Origin: Cheiracanthium punctorium
Taxonomy: Eukaryota; Arthropoda; Arachnida; Araneae; Cheiracanthiidae
Direction: 5' to 3'
Length of the DNA: 64,000 nucleotides
Assembly (NCBI GenBank): GCA_038373885.1
Contig: JAWZYV010013295.1
Location: forward strand, 1-64,000
A program made the position numbers and the translations under genes. A model generated the notes under the pieces. That model did not search any database. It saw only the letters and a program-made list of their open reading frames with translations, and was not told the origin of the DNA. Positions 49,501 through 58,500 of the stretch are shown here, in pieces (position 1 is the first letter of the stretch; the number at the start of each line of letters is the position of its first letter).

Positions 49501-52500
49501 GAATTAAAAAGGGGGGAGGGGGAGTTAAAATTATGCAGAAAAGTATTTAAAACAGCTCTTAAAATTAAGGTATTTTAATAAATTCAGATATAACTCATCT
49601 TTTGATTGTGTATTGCAGAAATTAATGTCATTTCAAGATCATAAAATTAACAATTTCACTGTACTTAAAGTACAGTTATTACTTTGAACAGAAAATTAAA
49701 ACCAAGCTTATTAAATGATCATAGGATCCAAAGATTAACACCGGAAACCATTTTATATTTATAGAGGGAGAGGAAGAGATGAACAGTATAATATAAAAAT
49801 TGTTTGTAAAGAATATCTGAATTCAAATTATGTATTTAAAAATTAAAATTAATTAGATAACCAACATTGCACTTTAAAATTTACACCCAGCAAATACAGC
49901 TCTGTTGGGTATGTCACGAGCCAGTACCGGAGATGACTGTTGGGTGTCAGCATTGGCATGGTGATAATTAGGACAATGTCGATCCTGCATCGGCAAATGA
50001 AGCTGGCATGAGCAAAAGAACAGATTTTGGGTATGCAACAGTCAGAAGGTCTGATGTAGGCAAGACTTTTAGAGTTAGCAACAACATGACCTCAAACAAT
50101 TGCAAATGTTCTGCAGGCATTTTGTCCAAGTCTGGCAGACCATGATGTAAAATGCAAAATAGCTATAAAAATTGTGCAAAAAGTGAAGAAAGCATGCATA
50201 GCATATAAAGGGCACTTTGATTTAACTGTTCTGCAGAACATCATTTTTATTTCTTTTTTATCTTAAAGAATGAGATTTTCTCCAGAGGCTGATTTTGTCC
50301 GAAGTCTCACGTTTCAGCACTTTCGGCTAGCAGGGTGGTGTCAATGAGAATGACGTACTGCACCATAGGATAAAACAAATATTCACCCAGAGTTGGAGTT
50401 CCTTATGTAAATTGAGCATAAAACAGACAGTATTACAATATTACCTTTGAGAATAGCTTACTGATTAAGCCGCTTTGTGGGGACCTCAACAATAGCCATT
50501 GCAGGGAGTTAAGTTATCTTCCTTATCTGTGTGATCTCGCACGAATGGGGAAAGATGGAAACAAATAGACCCTCTCCCCACCAAGTCTTTAACCCCCCAA
50601 AAACTTCTCTCTTGGTGTTGCGTCTTCGTAACAATTTCTCCATAGGATCAGAGCTTCTATGGTTTAGAATTCTTTGAGGAAATCTAAAATGGGGAAGATG
50701 GGGGGAAGGAATACTTCCAATTTCGACCAGCACCGGACATTTAGGAAGTTCTCTCAGCTGCCAAGATGTGTCTAAGGAGTATTTTGTTTATCCATTCTAA
50801 GGACCTTTTAAAATGTTTTCAATTCTAAGGAGTTCTAAGGATTCTAAGGAGGCGTACGCACCCTGTAAATTTAAAAATTTTTCCTAAATATTAATTCATT
50901 CTACAAGATATATTTTACTTTATTTTGCAACAAAAACTTTGGATAGTGACATGCATTGTTGAAAAAAAAATACATGTATTGTAAATTTTTTTTTTTTTTA
51001 ATTGAAACATCTGTGAAAGATAATGGAGTTTTATGTGAAGTTTTATGATGTACTACACTGTATTATTATACAAAAGAAAATTCATTATACTGTGACAGTT
51101 ATTTTGATCATAAAATGCGTGTATATTTGCTTCTCAATCCTGCTACTTAATTATGTGTTTTTTGGCAGGGGGAACTAATTAAAATCTTATTTGGAAAATC
51201 TATAGGTTGGCCATCATTCAGCTTCATTGATTGAGGAGGGGGGCAGAGTGGGGAAATAATGTAAAATTTTAAGCACAACAGAAAGTAACTCATGAAACAA
51301 ACACTTGAAGTACGTGTTTCCATAAACATAAAAGAAAACATATGAAATTTAATATAGTAACTTTGTTAAATTAATGTGTACTATATAATTTATGAAATTC
51401 TAAGTACATAAAGGTGAAAAAAAGGTAACACAGAATAAACAGTACACCTGTGGTAGATCATCTGTAACAGAATTAAAAGGAAAAAGCACGATCAAGTTAC
51501 ATTTATATCTTGTTTGCTTAATGCTGTATTGTTTTTGTATGACGACTAATAGACGGTGCCTGCAGTGCCACTAGTCGGATGTACGGAGCTGAAGCCAGGA
51601 AACCAGTAAAGCTCCGAGCCTTGAAGCAGCAATATTAATAAAGTGCTATCTTGAGAAATTGCCCTAAGTCTGTAGTTAGTTCTCCGATACTCACACCTCT
51701 GTGAGATACTTCAGTGATGACGACGATGGTTAATCATTAATCTGGAAAACTCTGTACTTCCTGCATAAAAAAAGCAGACATGGCATGTCGGCGACTCTTC
51801 ATGAGCACAATGCCATGTTAAGCTAACATGCAATTGGCAACTATGGCCACCCTCGGAGCGATCAATATGTTCAACAGTAGTGTCCCATAACCCCTAGACC
51901 CACTACAAGGAGAGACTTGAGCAGTTCTTTGAGGCAAATGGAATTACTGGTGACAACAAAAGGAGAGCCATTTTCTTCGCAGTAATCAGGCCGACAATGT
52001 ATAACCTTTTAAAAGACTTGATACTGCCCGTGCAGCTGTCAAAGAGGACTCTGCAGCAATTAATTCAAGTTCTAGATGGGCATTTCGATCCTGTGACATC
52101 GGGAATTGAGGAATGTTTCAAAGTTAATAGTAGAATAAGGAAAGCAGGAGAATCCATTGGGACTTTCACTGCGGAACTCCGCTTTCTTGCAAAGAATTGC
52201 AACTACAGCGCCACGCTAGACACGATGCTCAGAGACCGTATCGTCTGCGGTATACAAGACGACGCAATACAAAAGAAACTCCTAGCTAAAAATGGACTTA
52301 CCCATGCAAGTGCGACCGAAATAGAGGTATCGATGGACGTAATGCTGCAGATCTTAAAACAGCTACCAGCAACATATCCGATATGTTCATGATTCAAAGA
52401 AATCGGGAGTCCGGACCAGAAATCATGATATTGACCCAACCAGTGCTTCAAGTTTAAATGTCTCCCTTTTGGATGCAACCATCATAAATCAGCAAACCGT

Positions 52501-55500
52501 AGGTTTATTTCTGTGGTTTGTCACTCTTGTACTTGGCCCGAGTATTCCAGTCAAAGGGACAAAAGAAATCAGGTGGCAAAGTTAATCAAGTACAACAAGT
52601 GAATAGAAGTGAGAGAGAAACTGTTGTGTAAGGATATGTTTAATCTCATTTCGGTAGGAGGATCCCCTCCACCTATTAAAGTAGTGTGTACAATCTAATA
52701 CCAAGAAATCTGCATGGAAATCAATTCAGGCGTGCCGTTTTCTCTTATACCTGAATCTATGTTTATAAAGTACAAGAAAATTTTCCAAAAATTGAAGGAA
52801 ACTAATATCAAGTTGCTAACATATATGAAACACCCTAACAATGTTTTAGGAGTGTTGGAGGTTGAGATTTGTTTTCAAGAAAGAAGAGCTTTCTTACCAC
52901 TTTTGGTGGTCAAGCAGGGCTTGGTAAATTTGGCTGGCCCAAAACTAGCTTAAAAAATTGTCCATGTTGGCTGTTCATGAGGCATATACATTGTATGAAT
53001 TGCAGACAAATTCATTATCGAAATTGACAAACATGCCTGAAAGATGTTTTGAGAAGACACAAGCTTGGCCAAGAGAGAAGACCAAGCTGAGGGCTTGGGA
53101 CTAGTAAAGGCTGTGAAAGCTTACCTCCATTGCTTTCACGAAGCTAAACCCAAGTTCTTAAAAACTTGACCTGTTCCTTATGCATACAAAAAGAAAGTAG
53201 GTAAAGAAATTGATAGCTGTTTGAAGCAGGGGCATAGCCAGGGGGTGGGAGATATCGGGATATATCCCCCCCCAAAATTTTTAGATATGTGTATAAATAG
53301 ACGGAATTTCATCACTAAAGTTCATATCCCCCCCCCCCCCCCCCCCGAAAAATTTTCCTGGCTACGCGCCTGGTTGGAAGAGGGAATCACTGAGCCCATC
53401 AGCGTGGTCTGCCACTGTCCGATCATCTATGTGGAGACTTCAAGATGACAGTAAATCAAGCTACTGAGCTAGAACAGTACCCTCTCCCCAAAATCGAAAA
53501 TCTATTAGCTCAGCTGACAGGAGGTCTTCAGTGAGTAGCTGGTGCTTCATGTTATCTCGGTGACCTTTTAATAATGGGCACAAATGAAGCATCCCATCTG
53601 AAGAGCCTAAACCTAGTCCTAACTAGGCTCCCAAAAGCAGGAATCAAACTCCATTCAAGCAAATGCAAGTTCATGAAGCCCTCAATTGAATACCTAGGTC
53701 ATGATATTGACAGGGAAGGCCTGTATCCTATAGAATCGAAACTACAGGCAATAGAAAAAGCTCCCTCTCTCAGTAATGTTGATGAGCTCTTGTCCTTTAT
53801 TGCTGACTGCTAACTTACTACTCAAAGTTCCTGCCAAACATGTCATCCCTCCTGTTTCCCTTTTACAAATTGTTTGAAGTTAAGCAGCAGTGGAGATGGA
53901 TGGAGACAGAAGAGAATGCTTTCAAGAAGGCCAAGTTAGCACTAAGCAAGTCTACACTTTTAGTGCATTTTGACACCACAAAAGAAGTGCTTCTTGTTTG
54001 TGACAGCAGTCCTTAAGATGCTGGAGCTGTGCTGTCACACCCAACACCAGAGGGGGACAAACCCAATGCATTTACATCATGGTCACTAACCAAGGTAGAA
54101 AAAAACTACTACAGACGTATTGAGAAAGAGACATTGGCTTTAGTATTTAGAAGTAGTGAGGTTTCGCAGCTACCTTTTGGGTTGGAAGTTCACGTTACTA
54201 ACTGACCACCAACACTTACTGAACTTTTTATCCACAGACAAGCCAGTACCAGCAGTTGCAGATACTTGAATCCAACCTTGGACCCTGACGCTATCTGCAT
54301 ATGCGTACAACATCGTGTACTGCAAAGGGAATCTCCACACAAATGCTGATGCTTGCAGCAGACTGCGACTTAATGCCCACCAGACCCACTAGACCCTCCT
54401 GTACCCACCAGACCCTCCTCCCAGACCCATCAGTTACCAGACCCTCCTGTACCAACAGAATTAGTATTGTCAGTCAGGAACTCAACAACAATCCAGTTAC
54501 AGCACACCTAATTCAGCAAGAGATCAATAGATCGACTACGTTACCAACTAAATCGATTACGTACTTATATCCAAGATGGCTGGACAAGAAGTGTCTGAGA
54601 ATCTACACCCGTTTTTGTTACTGAAGGAATTAACGATAGAAAGCAGCTTATATTCAGAGGTGAGCACATCTACATTCCATCCAAGTTCCAGGAGTTTGTG
54701 TTAGATGAACTCCATGCAGATCATCAAGGGATATCCACTATCAAAGCAGTTGCACATTCATATGTCTGGTAGCCAAGTATCAACCAAGATTTGGAATCTA
54801 CGGTGAAAGGATGTGTAGTTTGCCAGGAAAATGCATCCACACCTCCATCTACACAAGTATCTTGGCTAATTCCAGATAAGCCATGGGAACAGATACACAT
54901 TGACCATGCAGGTCCAGTAGGTCATTGGCTGCTCATTATCATAGATGCAAAAACAAAATGCTTGGAGGTAATCCTAGTGTCCAACACTACTTCAGCTTCT
55001 ACAATTGCGGCATTATAACCCCTTTTTGCATGTTTTGAGTTACCAAGAAGCTTAGTGAATGACAACGGAACTAGTTACTGCAGTGCTGAATTTTCCACTT
55101 TTCTGGGTAAGAAATTTAATTACCCATGTGTGCACAGCACCATATCATCCAAATTCAAATGGTCTTGCCAAGAGAGCTGTTCACACAGTCAAGGCAGCCC
55201 AATCAAAGGTAAAGGAAGTAACCTTCATAGAGAGGCTCTACACATTCTTGTTTAATTTCCGAAATACTCCATCAGCTGCAACAGGGGTGTCCCCAACCGT
55301 AGGTATGTTTGGACACTCCCTGAGCACCAGACTGGATCTTCTTCGTGACCCACGATGGAATAGCAGTTCAACAAGCAGTTTGGCCATGATTTGTCTGTCT
55401 GAGAACACATTTTGGCAGCGACCCAAAATGGGTGGAAGGCATGGTGCTACACCCCATTGGTGAAGTCATGTGTAAAGACACCTTTGGGCGAGTGGACTTG

Positions 55501-58500
55501 CCGCATTGATCAAGTTCGTCGACGCCATGAGGCGATGACTGGGCTGGAGGCAATGATTCGACTAGAAGATATTTGTGCATCATCACACCAGATAACAATA
55601 CCATGGCAGACGCGAATCTGGAGGAGGGAGAAGCCAACCCAGCTTCTCAAATACTTTCACCACAACATGACAAGCCAAGAGTATCTAGGGAATATTCAAA
55701 ACCCCCAGTATTGACAGCCAGGTAAACGGCAATTGCAGAGTCACAAGAACCAATCCTATAGAAAGTTCCTCAAGGCCAGAGACCCCAACAGCTGGTCCAA
55801 GGTGATCAACTAGGGAGCATCCAGGGATTGCAGTGAAGTCTGATAAAAGTGGGTCACAAAGGCCCATTATCTTAAGAAATATGGGGTATTGCATATGCAA
55901 AATCCATTACATGCATATTTTTTGCATCACTGTCAACAAAATTTGGGTAAATTACTCAAAAATCTGAGTAGACGCATACCCTGGACATCGGAAACCATCT
56001 CGGCTGGTGCTTTGAACTTTTAATCATGAACTCTACCAAGATGGGACAACTGAACTTTTTTTAAGGGAGAAAAGGGTATTGTATGATGACTAATAGATGG
56101 TGCCGGTAGTCTGGTGTACAGAGCTAAGGCCAAGAAACTAGTCCAGCTCTGCGCCTCAAAGCAGCAACATCAATGAAGTGCTATCTTGGAAAATTGCCCT
56201 ACGCCTGTAGTTAGTTCTCCCATACTCACACCTTTGTGAGATACTTCACTTTCATAAGTATTTCATTTCCTGCCGAAATATTCTTTATTTCAGCTTTTTA
56301 CTTTCAAATGTTTTATATCATACTCAAAGTTAAAAATAAATACTGTTAAATACCTATTAAAACAATGCTCCATGCAGAAGCACCTTTTGGTCACTGTTCA
56401 TGATTGTATTCATTGCCAGTACTGAACCCTGTTCCTTCGGTGCCGCTGCTTTGCTCTTGGTCAAGCATCATGTAGTGCCATATTTCATCAATGCATGTGC
56501 TACGTCATTAACAGCTTTGTGGGTGGCAATTACTTCAACTGCTTTGCAGTAAAATCAGCGACTTATTTTGAGGAATTAGATAGGGTGGTGCTTAATTTTC
56601 CAAATTTAAATCTGCAACATATTCTTTTTACACTTCCTTAATTTTCCTTTAGATACTCCGATTTAGCATACTTTTCTATTTCTTTGTTTCATCAAACTTT
56701 AGGTTTATTTTGTAAATGCCTGCAATTTGCAATTTCTTATTTATTAATTAAATCTTATCCATTCTGATTCTTGAGAGAGAAAGAGAGAGAGAGAAAAAGA
56801 AAAGGCTAATCAAAGGATGCAAGTCGTCTATCTATCAAATATAAAGAAATCTGATCTGCAAATTAAACAGGCAGATTTTTGCAAATAGACAAAAAAGGCC
56901 AAAAAGACACAGTAGTTTGCTGCAAATGTCTCCATTTGCTCATCAAAATCACCAGTTTGATAACATTATTTGGAAATTCGGCAAAATGGTGCAAATTAGG
57001 CTGTAAAACATGCAAATGCCACAAAATGGAGTAGTAGCACTAAAATGGCACAAATGCAACACCCAAGCATTTGGAATGTAAAAATATTTCTTAAAATATA
57101 ACGACTACTTTACCTGAAGCTGTCGTAGTGGTTTCATTATCATCATCTGGAATGTTACTGCTTGCTTCAAAATGATCCATCTGATTTGCTAAATCTTTCT
57201 TCAACATAGAAAGTCTCTGCTGGAATGCTATTTTTTCACGAGCCAGTCTTTCCATCTCATGTTCATATTCCTTTTCTTTACGTTTCAAAAGCTGCACATT
57301 AAAATTAAGGTTACCAATATACAGCATTTTATTATCAACAAAATAATAATAATAGTAGTACTGCATATAAGAGAATAATACTCCTTTCTCAACTCCTTTG
57401 TTTAAGTCAATCTTTAATTACATTGAGGATTGAGCCAACGACCTCAACTGGCCATTTCCTGACATATAGCCCAATACAAATTTTCCTTTGGAACAATTAT
57501 AAGAGGTCAAACATTAAAATAACTGTTGACCAAAGTAGCAAACAGTCAAGTGGTTAAAATTCATAATCAATGAAGGTGTCCTTCGAGAAGGTCATGCCCA
57601 TTTAAAATTCAAATATTCGGCCTAAACATTTGTCTGTGAAGATCCATTGTAAAGATAGCAAAATATTAATGAAATGGATTCATTTTCAAAATATTATTGA
57701 AATGGAATACTTTTACATTGAAAAAACTCATCTTCCATAAATGGAGATTAGTCTTCATTTGTGTACACTGTTCTTACATAAAAAAGAAAAAAAAAAAAAA
57801 AAATTAACTTTTCTTTTTGTTGCTCAATTTTAAACTATTTTCTATTATTACACAACTTAATAAACAAAAGAACTTTAATAAAATTTAAGGATTTCAAAAC
57901 ACAAGTAGTACAAGTCACTATTTGAAAAAGTTTCTTGCATAACTTTCAAGAGAAAACTTTTGAATAATTTCTTATACACAAGAATAGTCTCCAAAAGATT
58001 ACTACTGAAAATTAAACAACACTACTGCTAATAATTGAAAAACTTATGCATTCCCCAGTTTTTTGCTTTGCTAATCCAATTTCAAGACTCGGCATAAGTC
58101 ATACACAGCAAGCAAATATGTACGAAAAAAAAAAAAAGACTAAATATTTTTAAATAATATCAAAGTTAGACATACACCAGGATGGCTACAGAAATTTAGA
58201 AAAAAGAACCCTGATTTTCCCCTGATTATTGTGCACTTGATGACAATCAAAATTAGTATGACAACTGTTAGATAACTCCTGAGTGAATAAGGGAACAGGA
58301 GTCACAACAGCCAAGAAATTTCACCCCCCCCCTTTTTGATGACAAGGGCAATCGCTAATCCACCACCAGGGTTAACAAATTGTTATTTTTTAATATGGCT
58401 CGTTACTGGTTTCACCCAGATGCAGAAGTTTTGACCAAAAAAGAGTGTTTCGTATTCGCATTTGTGTGTCTGATGATTCCCATGTCTATATGATTCGTAA

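Larger units (their letters stand above)
51536..56248 (+). mobile_element. Ty3/gypsy LTR retrotransposon, degenerate
   Basis: LTRs of about 170-180 bp (51536-51713, 56080-56248) begin TGTATGA and end ATACTTCA. A polypurine tract (aagggagaaaaggg) precedes the right LTR. Between them, in order: gag, protease, RT, RNase H, integrase, all on the plus strand, interrupted by stops, deletions and a MITE at 53227-53372. The LTRs differ at many positions by eye, so the insertion is old. The target duplication is not clear (gtttt / ctttc). Confidence 0.92.
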
